Source: an uncultured Bacteroidales bacterium (GTDB lineage Bacteria; Bacteroidota; Bacteroidia; Bacteroidales; Bacteroidaceae). From it: a stretch of 54,509 nucleotides of DNA. The position numbers and the translations under genes are program-made. Each line of letters starts with the position of its first letter. Positions within the stretch are counted from its first letter, which is position 1. The DNA lies in contig CACZBX010000022.1 of assembly GCA_902779535.1 (NCBI GenBank), positions 1 through 54,509 on the forward strand, given 5' to 3'. The notes under the pieces are model-generated. The model saw only the letters and a list, made by a program, of their open reading frames with translations, searched no databases and had not been told where the DNA came from. Below are positions 15,856 through 26,959 of the stretch, one piece after another.

Positions 15856-16854
15856 ATGATTTTTGCAAATATAGCTTATCTCTTTCTGCTAATTCTGCTG
15901 ATACCTTATATCATTTGGTATATCCTTAAGCGGAAGAAGACAGAACCAACGATACAGGTGTCGACGGTAGGGATGTACCGTAATGCACCGAAGAGCTGGA
16001 AAATTTATTTATTACACTTACCTTTTATCCTTCGCATCATTGCTTTAGTCATGCTCATATTGGTGCTTGCGCGTCCGCAATCGACCAATAATTGGCAGAA
16101 TACCGAGGTGGAAGGTATCGACATTATGTTGGCTGTCGATGTGTCGACCAGTATGCTGGCAGAAGATTTGAAACCCAATCGGCTGGAAGCTGCCAAGCAG
16201 GTGGCAACGGAGTTTATTAACGGTCGTCAGAACGACAATATCGGTTTGACCATCTTTGCCGGAGAGAGTTTTACTCAATGTCCGTTAACGGTCGACCATG
16301 CCGTACTACTCAACCTCTTTAAGAGCATTAATGCAAATATTGCACAAACGGGCTTGATCGAAGATGGTACTGCCATCGGTATGGGTATTGCCAATGCAGT
16401 CAGCCGCTTAAAGGAGAGTAAGGCAAAGTCGAAAGTCATTATTCTGCTGACGGATGGTAGTAATAACAGGGGGGACATCTCCCCGTCAATGGCAGCGGAC
16501 ATAGCCAAGCAGTTTGGAATCCGTGTCTATACGATCGGTGTCGGAACGAACGGGACTGCACCTTATCCACTCCAGACTTATTCAGGCATACAGTATGTCA
16601 ACGTTCCTGTTGAGATTGATGAGAAGACCTTGTCGGAGATTGCAGGAGTGACAGGTGGACAGTATTATCGGGCAACGAGCAACTCGAAGTTGAAAGATGT
16701 TTACGAAGAAATTGATAAACTGGAAAAAACAAAGTTGAACGTGAAAGAGTTCAGCAAGCGGGAGGAAGAATATCAGAAATTTGCATGGATAGCATTCTTC
16801 TGCATCTTGCTGGAAATCCTATTGCGTCAAACCATATTAAAAAGAATACCGTAA
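15856..16854 (+). CDS. batA: Aerotolerance protein BatA
   Basis: 332 aa. Two N-terminal transmembrane helices (about 5-24 and 53-72), a VWA domain with complete MIDAS (Asp95, Ser97, Ser99 in DVSTSMLAEDL), and a C-terminal helix near residue 305-325. The motif ARPQSTNNW before the VWA domain is typical. The VWA domain is expected in the periplasm. Bat proteins were first described in Bacteroides fragilis as needed for full tolerance to oxygen; the biochemical role is unresolved. AAAGGAG precedes the start. Confidence 0.93.
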   Translation: MIFANIAYLFLLILLIPYIIWYILKRKKTEPTIQVSTVGMYRNAPKSWKIYLLHLPFILRIIALVMLILVLARPQSTNNWQNTEVEGIDIMLAVDVSTSMLAEDLKPNRLEAAKQVATEFINGRQNDNIGLTIFAGESFTQCPLTVDHAVLLNLFKSINANIAQTGLIEDGTAIGMGIANAVSRLKESKAKSKVIILLTDGSNNRGDISPSMAADIAKQFGIRVYTIGVGTNGTAPYPLQTYSGIQYVNVPVEIDEKTLSEIAGVTGGQYYRATSNSKLKDVYEEIDKLEKTKLNVKEFSKREEEYQKFAWIAFFCILLEILLRQTILKRIP

Positions 16855-16866
16855 GGAGAATAGATT

Positions 16867-17889
16867 ATGTTTCAATTTGCGAACCCAAACTATTTATATC
16901 TGCTGATTGTCATTCCTTGCCTGATAGCGTTGTTCTTCTATCGGAACTATTGTCGTCGTCAGGACTTGAAGAAATATGGTGATCCTTCTTTGTTGGAGCA
17001 TCTGATGCCAACGGTCTCGCGGACACGTCCTTCGTTGAAATTCTGGTTATTATTGAGTGCATTAGCCTTGATTATTGTGCTTCTGGCTCGTCCTCAATTC
17101 GGTTCAAAGATGGAAACGGTCAAGCGGAGTGGAGTAGAGACCATGATAGCACTGGATATATCCAATTCCATGCTGGCTCAGGATGTGACCCCCAGCCGAT
17201 TAGAAAAGGCAAAGAAACTGATCTCCCGTTTGGTTGATACTTTCGATAACGATAAGGTGGGAATGATCGTATTTGCTGGAGAAGCATTTACCCAATTACC
17301 TATTACAACCGACTATGTATCGGCAAAGATGTTTTTAAGTTCGATCAGTCCTTCCTTGATTACAACTCAGGGAACAGATATTGGAGGCGCCATTACATTG
17401 GCTACACGTAGCTTTACTCCACAGGAAGAGGTAGGAAGAGCGATTATTATTATTACGGATGGTGAAAACCATGAGGGTGGTGCCCTGGAAGCTGCTCAAG
17501 AGGCTGCGAAGAAGGGTATGAAAGTATTTGTGTTGGGTATTGGCTCGCCGGATGGCTCGCCCATTCCAAGCGAAACCAACGAAAACCAATACCGGAAGGA
17601 CGCACAAGGGAATGTCGTGATTACAAAGTTGAACGAGCCGATGTGCCAACAGATTGCACAGGCTGGTAATGGGATGTATATCCGTGTGGATAACACCAAT
17701 TCAGCTGAGCGACTGTTGAATGATGAGATAGGAAAACTGGCAAAGAAAGACGTAGAGAGCCAGGTGTTTACGGAATTTGATGAACAATTTCAGCCATTAG
17801 CATGGATCATCATCATCCTATTGGTTTTGGAAATGTTAATCCTTGAACGTAAAAATCCGCTTTTCAAGAATGTCAGGCTTTTTAAATAG
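16867..17889 (+). CDS. batB: Aerotolerance protein BatB
   Basis: 340 aa, paralogue of BatA with the same layout: helices at about 9-25 and 58-75, ARPQFGSKMETV, VWA MIDAS Asp97, Ser99, Ser101 (LDISNSMLAQDV), ITDGENHEGGALEAA, and a C-terminal helix. BatA and BatB may pair in the membrane through their VWA domains. 12 bases after batA and 6 bases before batC. Confidence 0.93.
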   Translation: MFQFANPNYLYLLIVIPCLIALFFYRNYCRRQDLKKYGDPSLLEHLMPTVSRTRPSLKFWLLLSALALIIVLLARPQFGSKMETVKRSGVETMIALDISNSMLAQDVTPSRLEKAKKLISRLVDTFDNDKVGMIVFAGEAFTQLPITTDYVSAKMFLSSISPSLITTQGTDIGGAITLATRSFTPQEEVGRAIIIITDGENHEGGALEAAQEAAKKGMKVFVLGIGSPDGSPIPSETNENQYRKDAQGNVVITKLNEPMCQQIAQAGNGMYIRVDNTNSAERLLNDEIGKLAKKDVESQVFTEFDEQFQPLAWIIIILLVLEMLILERKNPLFKNVRLFK

Positions 17890-17895
17890 AAGACA

Positions 17896-18579
17896 ATGAA
17901 ACGAAAAATATCAGTCATATTATTGCTTTTACTTGGATGCTGTTCAATCTGGGCCCAACGGACAGATCGAAATTATATGCGTAGAGGAAATCGCCTCTAT
18001 CAGGATAGTGCATACGTCAAAGCGGAGGTGGAATACCGGAAAGCATTGGAGCAAAATCCACAGTCGACAGATGCCATGTATAACCTGGGTAACTCCTTGA
18101 TGATGCAAGAAAAAGGCAAAGAGGCCATGGAAATGTTTGAGTCGGCGTCGAAAATTGAAAAAGACAAGATGAAACTGGCTCAGATCTATCATAATGTGGG
18201 GGTGATGTTACAAGCATCCAAACAATATGCTCAGTGTATTGAGGCATATAAGGAATCCTTAAGAAACAACCCTAAGGATGACGAAACCAGATATAACCTG
18301 GCTCTGGCGCAGAAACTGTTGAAAGACCAACAACAGCAGCAACAAAACCAGAATCAAGACCAGCAGAAACAAGATCAACAGCAAGATAAGAAAGACCAGA
18401 ATAAGGACCAACAAGATCAACAGCAGCAACAACAACAACCTCAGCAAAATAAGAATGAGATGTCGAAGGAAAATGCGGAACAGTTGTTGAATGCTGTCAT
18501 GCAAGACGAAAAGAATGTACAGGAAAAAGTGAAGAAACAAGTACAAATCAGAGGGAAGAAGTTGGAGAAAGACTGGTAA
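17896..18579 (+). CDS. batC: Aerotolerance protein BatC (TPR)
   Basis: 227 aa. Signal peptide ending at SIWAQ, two to three TPR repeats (about 25-135; YNLGNSLMMQ, YHNVGVMLQASKQY, YNLALAQKL), then a low-complexity Gln/Asp/Lys/Asn tract of about 50 residues and a helical tail (MSKENAEQLLNAVMQDEKNVQ). A periplasmic scaffold for BatA/BatB is likely. The glutamine tract is coded mainly by CAA/CAG runs and is prone to length change. Confidence 0.9.
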   Translation: MKRKISVILLLLLGCCSIWAQRTDRNYMRRGNRLYQDSAYVKAEVEYRKALEQNPQSTDAMYNLGNSLMMQEKGKEAMEMFESASKIEKDKMKLAQIYHNVGVMLQASKQYAQCIEAYKESLRNNPKDDETRYNLALAQKLLKDQQQQQQNQNQDQQKQDQQQDKKDQNKDQQDQQQQQQQPQQNKNEMSKENAEQLLNAVMQDEKNVQEKVKKQVQIRGKKLEKDW

Positions 18580-18615
18580 TGAGTTAATTTTGCAAATGAA
18601 TTATACAAGAATAAA

Positions 18616-20439
18616 ATGAAGAAAGTTTTACTTTTTTTAATCACTATCATAATCACATTAAATAGTTGGGCGGACGGAAATCGTACGTTTACAACGATGG
18701 CACCAGATGTTGTCGTTAATGGTGACCAATTCAGACTAACTTTTACTGTTAATACACAGAAAGTCAAAGAGTTTAGAGCTCCAAACATCACAGACTTTGA
18801 CGTGCTGATGGGGCCGACTCGTTCAACACAGAGCAGCACTCAAATAATAAACGGAAAGGTATCGTCCAGCCAGTCGGTGACGTTCACTTATATATTAATG
18901 GCCAATAAGGAAGGTACGTTCACCATTCCTGGAGCATCTATTTTGGCTGATGGCGAATCATTGACATCTAATTCAGTGACCATCAAAGTACTACCTCCCG
19001 ATAAGGGTAGCAGTGGGAATGGAGGACAAGCTGCCGCTGCAAGTAGTGCTGCTGCAAGTGGTAAGATCTCGAGTTCCGATCTGTTTATTACAGCCACAGC
19101 CAGCAAGACGAATGTCTATGAGCAGGAGGCCGTCCTGTTAACTTACAAAGTTTATACGCTTGTTGACTTGCGCTCCTTGCGTGGTGACATGCCGGATATG
19201 AAAGATTTCCATACCCAAGAAATCGACTTACCGCGACAGAAGCAGTTCACTTTGGAACATTATCATGGTAGGAACTACAATACGACGGTGTGGAGTCAGT
19301 ATGTACTTTTCCCACAGCGTTCGGGTAAGTTGGAAGTTCCTTCTATTACCTTCGAAGGAGAAGTGGCACAGCACATTGAGTCTATTGATCCATTCGACGC
19401 ATTCTTCAATGGTACCAGTGCGTTGTCGACAGTTCGGAAGAATATCGTAACACCGAAAGTGGTGATCAATGTAAAGGAGTTGCCTGATGGTAAGCCGGCT
19501 AACTTCTCGGGTGGTGTCGGCTCGTTCACGATGAGTTCATCAATCAGTGGACAGAACGTGAAGACCAATGATGCGGTGACAATCAAATTGGTAGTATCGG
19601 GAACAGGAAACATGAAACTGATGGATGTCCCGGAAGTGAAGTTCCCACAAGATTTTGAGGTATACGATCCGAAAATTGATAACAAGTTTAATCTGACCCG
19701 TGAAGGTCTGTCCGGTAGCAAAGTCATTGAGTATCTGGCGATTCCGCGTCATGCAGGTGACTTTACCATTCCTCCTGTCGAATTTTCTTATTTCGATGTG
19801 AAGGCAAACACCTATAAGACACTGAAAACAGATGCCTACACGCTGAAGGTTGAGAAAGGTGAGGGGAATGCCGAACAGGTAATTGCCGACTTTACCAATA
19901 AGGAAGATCTGAAGATTCTTGCCAGTGATATCCGTTATATCAAGATAGGTAAAACTGATTTGAAGAAGAAACAAGATTTCTTCTTTGGGTCAATGTCCTA
20001 TTGGTTAGGGTATATCATACCGTTACTCATCTTTGTTGTTACCATGCTGATCTATCGCAAGCAAGTAGCGGAGAACGCGAATGTAGCCAAAGTGCGTACG
20101 AAGAAAGCAAACAAGGTTGCTGTGAAACGTCTGAAGTATGCAGGCAAACTGTTGGCAGCCAATAAGCGGGACGAGTTCTATGATGAGTTGTTGAAAGCTT
20201 TATGGGGCTATACGAGTGATAAGTTAAGCATACCGGTTGCCGAACTGTCAAAGGATAATATTGAAGAGAAACTGGCCAGTCGGCAAGTATCTCCGGAATT
20301 GATTAAGGAGTTTGTAGATATCTTGAATGATGCAGAATTTGCACGGTATGCGCCGGGTGATGCCAGTGCGGCTATGGATAAGGAATATCAAGCGGCCATG
20401 GATGTAATCAGCAAGATGGAAAATAGTATCAAACGTTAA
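18616..20439 (+). CDS. batD: Aerotolerance protein BatD
   Basis: 607 aa. Signal peptide (LNSWA), a long periplasmic beta-sandwich region with the BatD signature FRLTFTVNTQKVKEFRAPN near the start, an Ala/Ser-rich linker near residues 135-150, a second beta region with repeats such as VVSGTGNMKLMDVPEVKFP, and one transmembrane helix at about 460-478 (YWLGYIIPLLIFVVTMLIY). A cytoplasmic helical domain of about 125 residues ends it (SVAELSKDNIEEKL-like segment). Usual length for the family. Confidence 0.93.
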   Translation: MKKVLLFLITIIITLNSWADGNRTFTTMAPDVVVNGDQFRLTFTVNTQKVKEFRAPNITDFDVLMGPTRSTQSSTQIINGKVSSSQSVTFTYILMANKEGTFTIPGASILADGESLTSNSVTIKVLPPDKGSSGNGGQAAAASSAAASGKISSSDLFITATASKTNVYEQEAVLLTYKVYTLVDLRSLRGDMPDMKDFHTQEIDLPRQKQFTLEHYHGRNYNTTVWSQYVLFPQRSGKLEVPSITFEGEVAQHIESIDPFDAFFNGTSALSTVRKNIVTPKVVINVKELPDGKPANFSGGVGSFTMSSSISGQNVKTNDAVTIKLVVSGTGNMKLMDVPEVKFPQDFEVYDPKIDNKFNLTREGLSGSKVIEYLAIPRHAGDFTIPPVEFSYFDVKANTYKTLKTDAYTLKVEKGEGNAEQVIADFTNKEDLKILASDIRYIKIGKTDLKKKQDFFFGSMSYWLGYIIPLLIFVVTMLIYRKQVAENANVAKVRTKKANKVAVKRLKYAGKLLAANKRDEFYDELLKALWGYTSDKLSIPVAELSKDNIEEKLASRQVSPELIKEFVDILNDAEFARYAPGDASAAMDKEYQAAMDVISKMENSIKR

Positions 20440-20452
20440 AGGAGGAGTAATC

Positions 20453-21271
20453 ATGAAAAAAATATATTTTGCCATTCTATTTCTTATATCCTTCCTGACG
20501 GTTCAGGCCCAAGAGGATGTACAAACGGAACCGCAGAACGAAACTCAATCAGCGGTTTCAACTTCGGTAATCGATGCTGCTCAAGTTAAAGTTGAGGCCG
20601 ATAGTGCTTATTATCGAGAAGATTATGCTTCGGCCATAGCAGGCTATGAGCAGATCCTGCAGACAGGAAAAGAATCTGCTGCTGTCTATTACAATCTGGG
20701 GAACAGTTACTATAAGTCCAAGGATATAGCTAAAGCTATTCTGAATTATGAACGAGCTTTGTTGTTGAACCCAGGGGATAATGATATCCGTTTCAATCTG
20801 AAACTGGCAAATACCAAGACGGTGGATAAGATTACACCGGTTAGTGAGATCTTTTTTATCACATGGTTCCGCTCTTTGTCTAATATCATGAGTGAGCATG
20901 GGTGGTCTGTTTTGGGTATCCTTACATTTTTGTTGGCTTTATGCATGCTTGCCCTTTATATCTTTGCTCGGAAAATATCTTTGAAGAAACTTGGGTTTAT
21001 TGTTGCCATCGTATCAGTCTGTGTGTGTTTGTTAGCAAATGTTTTTGCTTCCATGCAGAAAACAGAGTTGTTGGAACGCGATCATGCAATCGTTATGGCT
21101 GCCAGTGTGACGGTGAAGAGCACTCCAAATGAGAGTGGAACGGAACTGTTTATCCTTCATGAAGGTACGAAAGTACAGATAAAGGATGATACGATGAGGG
21201 AATGGAAAGAAATCAGATTGGAAGACGGTAACGAAGGTTGGGTTCCTGCCAGTGCGATTGAAGTAATTTGA
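20453..21271 (+). CDS. batE: Aerotolerance protein BatE (TPR + SH3-like)
   Basis: 272 aa. Signal peptide (LTVQAQ), TPR repeats at about 45-120 (YYREDYASAIAGYEQIL, YYNLGNSYYKSKDIAKAI), two transmembrane helices at about 146-166 and 178-198, and a bacterial SH3-like domain at the C-terminus (SVTVKSTPNESGTELFILH, GNEGWVPASAIEVI), which probably binds cell-wall material. AAAGGAGG precedes the start. It ends the bat genes proper; a PAP2 gene follows after 4 bases. Confidence 0.92.
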   Translation: MKKIYFAILFLISFLTVQAQEDVQTEPQNETQSAVSTSVIDAAQVKVEADSAYYREDYASAIAGYEQILQTGKESAAVYYNLGNSYYKSKDIAKAILNYERALLLNPGDNDIRFNLKLANTKTVDKITPVSEIFFITWFRSLSNIMSEHGWSVLGILTFLLALCMLALYIFARKISLKKLGFIVAIVSVCVCLLANVFASMQKTELLERDHAIVMAASVTVKSTPNESGTELFILHEGTKVQIKDDTMREWKEIRLEDGNEGWVPASAIEVI

Positions 21272-21275
21272 GTTT

Positions 21276-21983
21276 ATGGATATACAGCGTCTTATATTGT
21301 TTGATCAAGATTTGCTTCTTCGTTTGAACGGAAGCGATTCTGTCTTTTGGGATGGTTTCATGTGGATTGCGACCAGTACTGCTATTTGGGCGCCGGCAAT
21401 CCTAGTTCTGTTATATATTATCTTCAAGAATAACAAGCCATCCAAGGCATTGTTGATTGTTGTCATGATGGGCTTGGTTATCTTCCTGGCCGACCGGATT
21501 GCTTCGGGCATCTGTAAACCGTACTTTGCCAGACCACGTCCTACACATGATCCTGTCATCATGTATTTAGTTGATATCGTAAATGGTTACCGTGGTGGAG
21601 CGTATGGCTTCTTGTCGAGTCATGCTGCAAATACGTTCTCCGTATCCATGTTTATGTCATTGCTTGTACGAAAGCGTTCGTTTACATTCGTCATGTTTTC
21701 GTGGGCGGTGATTCATACGTTTACACGAATTTATCTTGGTGTTCACTATCCAGGTGATATCACCTTTGGGGCATTAGAAGGGCTCATCGTTGGTAGTCTG
21801 GTGTATTTGCTCTATAATTCACTTCAGAAACGTTTGTTCACTGAGACACATTACTCTGCGAGCCAGTATGTGAGCGAAGAATATCCAAATTCGGATTTGA
21901 AACTTTTTTATGTGACGTTCATACTAATCTTATTAGCCATCTTCCTTTTGGGAATAGGGGTGGCATATTTCAAATACTTATAA
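21276..21983 (+). CDS. PAP2-family membrane phosphatase
   Basis: 235 aa with about five to six membrane helices. The three catalytic motifs are readable: KPYFARPRPT (KxxxxxxRP), SSHAANTFS (PSGH-like, with Ser in the first place) and RIYLGVHYPGD (SRxxxxxHxxxD-like). Substrate may be phosphatidate, undecaprenyl pyrophosphate or a lipid A phosphate; none can be chosen from sequence. It is the last gene of the Bat transcript and is followed by a strong terminator. Confidence 0.88.
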   Translation: MDIQRLILFDQDLLLRLNGSDSVFWDGFMWIATSTAIWAPAILVLLYIIFKNNKPSKALLIVVMMGLVIFLADRIASGICKPYFARPRPTHDPVIMYLVDIVNGYRGGAYGFLSSHAANTFSVSMFMSLLVRKRSFTFVMFSWAVIHTFTRIYLGVHYPGDITFGALEGLIVGSLVYLLYNSLQKRLFTETHYSASQYVSEEYPNSDLKLFYVTFILILLAIFLLGIGVAYFKYL

Positions 21984-22012
21984 GAAAAAGCGTTTATAGA
22001 TCTATTATAATG

Positions 22013-22047
22013 GTCCACATGTAAAGACAGTACATGTGGACTTTTTT
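22013..22047 (+). terminator. Terminator of the Bat operon
   Basis: Perfect 11-bp stem (GTCCACATGTA / TACATGTGGAC, 22013-22041) followed by T6. Confidence 0.9.
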
Positions 22048-22098
22048 GTTTTCTTGTGAATTATCCTTGAAATAAGAGAGTTATTGTAGATTATTTTG

Positions 22099-22106
22099 TA
22101 GATTTG
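22099..22106 (+). promoter_or_regulatory. -7 box of the fucosidase gene
   Basis: TAGATTTG fits TAnnTTTG. No clear -33 element at 18-21 bases. Overlaps the alternative TTG start at 22104, supporting ATG 22140 as the true start. Confidence 0.45.
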
Positions 22107-22139
22107 TCGAGTAAATCTATTCATGAAAAAAAGAAGCCG

Positions 22140-23924
22140 ATGAAAATACTTGTTAAGTTATTGGTATGTGCTGCAATGCTGCAAGGAGTGACTCTTCCTG
22201 TTGGTGCACAGGATATGAAAGATATGTGGGGCACTACAAGAAGGTCTGTTACAACAACCAACCCGGAAGGTCGGGGGCAGTTGTTTGAATGGGGGAACTA
22301 TGCCATGTTTATCCACTGGGGCTTGTATTCTAGCATTGGTAATCTCTGGAACGGTAATACCTATTATGGTATCAGTGAATGGATTTTGAACAAGAACATG
22401 GCTAATATAGACCGTACGGAGTACAGGGCATTAGCCAAAAAGTTCAACCCTAAGGATTTTGATGCCATGAAGATAGCTCAATTGGCGAAGGATGCGGGCA
22501 TGAAATATATCGTTATTACCAGCAAACATCATGATGGCTTTGCCATGTATCACTCAAAATGCAATAAGTTCAATATCGTTGACGCCACCCCATTTGCGCG
22601 TGATCCGATGAAAGAACTTTCGGAGGCATGTAAGAAGTTGGGGCTTGGCTTTGGTTTTTACTATTCTCATAATCAGGATTGGACATATCCGGGAGGAAAC
22701 GGTGGACCGGCCGTTGATGCGGAGGGCAATCCGAAGACTATGGAAAATTATTTTTTTGAGAAGTGTTTGCCGCAAATCGAGGAGATTACTTCCAACTATG
22801 GAGATATGGAAATCATTTGGTTGGATACTCCGGGACGTATCCCGCAGGATTATGTGAAAAAGTTAGTGGATGTGATTCATAAGAACCAACCCAAGGTTTT
22901 GGTCTCCGGCCGGGCAGGATATGATTTAGGTGACTATCGTACATTGGACGATATGGAAATCCCTTTGGAGAATATTGACGGATTATGGGAGACGGTCGAT
23001 GTAACCAATGATTCGTGGGGATACGCATGGTATGATAATAATTGGAAATCACCTAAAGAAATACTTCAGTACCTGATTACGACGGTAGCACGTGGCGGTA
23101 CCTATATGTTGAATGTCGGTCCAGATGGCTTAGGTAATATCCCGGAGGATGCACAAGCAGCATTAAAGGCATCTGGCAAATGGATTCAGAAATATCCTAA
23201 TGTCATCTATGGGGCGAAAGCTTCTCCATGGAAGCATGCTTTGCCTTGGGGAGATATTGTTCAACAGCAAAATAAACTATATCTGGCTGTGTTTGAATGG
23301 CCTACCAGTGGTAAACTCTACTTGCCAGGGTTGCAAACAGGTATCAAGGTAGTAAATCTTCTGAATGGAACGAAGAAGCAACGCTTGAAATATGAGAAAG
23401 ATGACTCGTGGACAGTCTTCCAGTTGCCTTCCACAAAGCCTGATGCTTTGATCAGTGTCATCGAATTGACCATGGATAGTGACGATGTGCAAGTCGATAA
23501 CCGTCAGTCGTTAGATCCTGAAATCGGAGTGCGGAACATGTCGGTACGGTTTGCTGAAACAACGGGATGTGAAGTTTATAAATCCAGTTGGATGGAGAAA
23601 TTTGGTGAATGGAAGCATGTTTATTGCATCAACAAGTTGAATAAAGGTGGAAAGGTAAGCTGGACACTGAATTTTAAGAATCCGGGACGTTATCATGTCG
23701 ACTTGAATGTGCGTGGCGATGGGAAAAGTGTGTGGAGAGTAGAAACTGATGAGCAGCATTTCATCCAGAATCAGCAACGTGCCTCAAGTCTGTTTTGTGA
23801 CCGACCAATAGGTTGGATACAGATCGACAAACCAGGAATTCATGTGATCACCGTCACGATGCAGGGAGGTGACGAACAAACCGACTTATCTGCGATAACT
23901 TTGAAGCCTGTCTTTTTTGAATAA
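22140..23924 (+). CDS. Alpha-L-fucosidase, GH29 family
   Basis: 594 aa from ATG 22140, with a signal peptide ending near LPVGAQ. The GH29 catalytic barrel is clear: YAMFIHWGLYSS, YIVITSKHHDGFAMY, GLGFGFYYSHNQDW and the nucleophile Asp229 in EIIWLDTPG. A C-terminal beta-sandwich follows and the last ~130 residues look like a carbohydrate-binding or similar jelly-roll domain (GRYHVDLNVRGDGKSVW). It would remove fucose from host glycans or plant oligosaccharides in the periplasm. No PUL genes (susC/susD) are adjacent. A cobyrinate-synthase-like gene follows after 16 bases. Confidence 0.92.
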   Translation: MKILVKLLVCAAMLQGVTLPVGAQDMKDMWGTTRRSVTTTNPEGRGQLFEWGNYAMFIHWGLYSSIGNLWNGNTYYGISEWILNKNMANIDRTEYRALAKKFNPKDFDAMKIAQLAKDAGMKYIVITSKHHDGFAMYHSKCNKFNIVDATPFARDPMKELSEACKKLGLGFGFYYSHNQDWTYPGGNGGPAVDAEGNPKTMENYFFEKCLPQIEEITSNYGDMEIIWLDTPGRIPQDYVKKLVDVIHKNQPKVLVSGRAGYDLGDYRTLDDMEIPLENIDGLWETVDVTNDSWGYAWYDNNWKSPKEILQYLITTVARGGTYMLNVGPDGLGNIPEDAQAALKASGKWIQKYPNVIYGAKASPWKHALPWGDIVQQQNKLYLAVFEWPTSGKLYLPGLQTGIKVVNLLNGTKKQRLKYEKDDSWTVFQLPSTKPDALISVIELTMDSDDVQVDNRQSLDPEIGVRNMSVRFAETTGCEVYKSSWMEKFGEWKHVYCINKLNKGGKVSWTLNFKNPGRYHVDLNVRGDGKSVWRVETDEQHFIQNQQRASSLFCDRPIGWIQIDKPGIHVITVTMQGGDEQTDLSAITLKPVFFE

Positions 23925-23940
23925 CATTCGAAACTAACAG

Positions 23941-25266
23941 ATGAAACCGCAATTACTGATTGGAGCTATGTCGCCTGGAAGTGGTAAAACGTTGTTTACC
24001 ACGGGACTTTCTCGTTTACTCAAGAGAAAAGGGCAGCAAGTGCAAAACTTTAAGTGCGGTTCGGATTTCGTGGATGCAAAACTGTTGGAACTTGCTTCTG
24101 ACAATCCATGTCTGCACATCGACCTATTTGTTGCATCCTCCTCACATGTTCAACATCTATATAATAAATATGGTGAACGAGCAGATGTTTGTCTGATAGA
24201 AGGACAAGGAGGGTTGTTTGATGGATATGATCGTAAGAATGGTAGCAGTGCTCAAATAGCGGAACTGATGAAAGCACCGGTTTTGTTGGTGGTAAATGCC
24301 CGTTCGTCGTCCTATTCTATTTCTGCTTCTATCTTTGGATTCAGACACTATCACCCTTCAGCCCGTATTATTGGAGTCGTATTCACTCAGGTCGTATCCT
24401 CAGAACAATATCTATTCCTAAGAAAAGCCAGTCAGGATGCCGGCGTGAATTGTTTTGGTTATATTCCTTATGATGAGCGGTTGAAGTTGCCTTCTAAACA
24501 TGCGTGTCATACCAATGCCGTGATTCAGGAGGTGGAAGGTATCTTTGATTTGTCAGCTTCCTTTATCGAAAAATATGTAGATATAGATCATCTATTCAGT
24601 AGTTGTCAACGTAGTTTTCCTGTTCCGTATACGTTACCCTATAAAGAGGAGACGGATACCATCAGTTATTATTCACCAAAGAAACACTTGCGGATTGCTG
24701 TTGCTGATGATCCTGCTTTCGGACTGACTTATCCAGAAAATCTCAACCGATTCAGTCAAATAGGTGAGATCTGTCGTTTTAGTCCGATTTATGGAAATGA
24801 CATTCCTCAAGCAGATATTATTTATCTGCCAGGAGGATATCCTGAAATGTTCGCCCGCCAGCTTTATCGACGGAAGAAAATGTTGGAAGATTTGAAGAAC
24901 TATGCTGAGGCTGGTGGAAGGATTCTTGCGGAAGATGGAGGCATGGTTCTGCTGAGTCAATCCCTTTGTGTCCGGGAAGGTGGTACAGCATATCCGATGG
25001 CAGGTGTTCTGCCGCTTGAGTTTGCCCTGACGGATAAAAAGATTCAATCGGGCTATCGTCAGATTCATGATAGAAATACGATGTTGAGGGGATACGAATA
25101 TCATTATACTTCGGTTCGAAGCAAGTTGGGCATAACGCCCACTGCCCAGGTTGTCAACCCGTTTGGAAACGAGGTTGATACCCCTTTTGTTCGATTTAAA
25201 AATGTTATAGCCAGTTTCTCACATCTTTATTTGGGAGAAACAGATATTCAAAAACTGTGGGACTGA
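23941..25266 (+). CDS. Cobyrinate a,c-diamide synthase homologue with a replaced catalytic cysteine
   Basis: 441 aa, matching the CbiA/CobB layout: an N-terminal ATP-dependent synthetase domain (P-loop GAMSPGSGKT at 8-17, QNFKCGSDFVDAK, LIEGQGGLFDGYD) and a C-terminal class I glutamine amidotransferase domain (IIYLPGGYPEMFARQL, LAEDGGMVLLSQ, ASFSHLYLG). In the family the nucleophile sits in AECGG; here the codon is GAT, giving Asp332. The P-loop region also departs from the usual KVGPD-IDP motif (KCGSDFVDA). It should not hydrolyse glutamine. It may use free ammonia, act on another substrate, or have lost activity. No other cobalamin genes are in the window. Confidence 0.82.
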   Translation: MKPQLLIGAMSPGSGKTLFTTGLSRLLKRKGQQVQNFKCGSDFVDAKLLELASDNPCLHIDLFVASSSHVQHLYNKYGERADVCLIEGQGGLFDGYDRKNGSSAQIAELMKAPVLLVVNARSSSYSISASIFGFRHYHPSARIIGVVFTQVVSSEQYLFLRKASQDAGVNCFGYIPYDERLKLPSKHACHTNAVIQEVEGIFDLSASFIEKYVDIDHLFSSCQRSFPVPYTLPYKEETDTISYYSPKKHLRIAVADDPAFGLTYPENLNRFSQIGEICRFSPIYGNDIPQADIIYLPGGYPEMFARQLYRRKKMLEDLKNYAEAGGRILAEDGGMVLLSQSLCVREGGTAYPMAGVLPLEFALTDKKIQSGYRQIHDRNTMLRGYEYHYTSVRSKLGITPTAQVVNPFGNEVDTPFVRFKNVIASFSHLYLGETDIQKLWD

Positions 25267-25352
25267 ATCTCTTTCTCTGACTCTTTTATATTACAGAGCT
25301 CATTTTTATGAAATTAAGTTTTGTTTTATGCAAAATAGTGTCGGATAATTCT

Positions 25353-25360
25353 TATCTTTG
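25353..25360 (+). promoter_or_regulatory. -7 box of the ATP synthase operon
   Basis: TATCTTTG, a perfect -7 element, about 66 bases before the atpD start. The -33 element is not clear. Confidence 0.5.
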
Positions 25361-25419
25361 CATCTCAACGAAATCATTTTTGATTTTAGAGAAAGTCAAT
25401 AATTAAATTAAAAATATAA

Positions 25420-26955
<1,536 letters not shown>

Positions 26956-26959
26956 TGTT

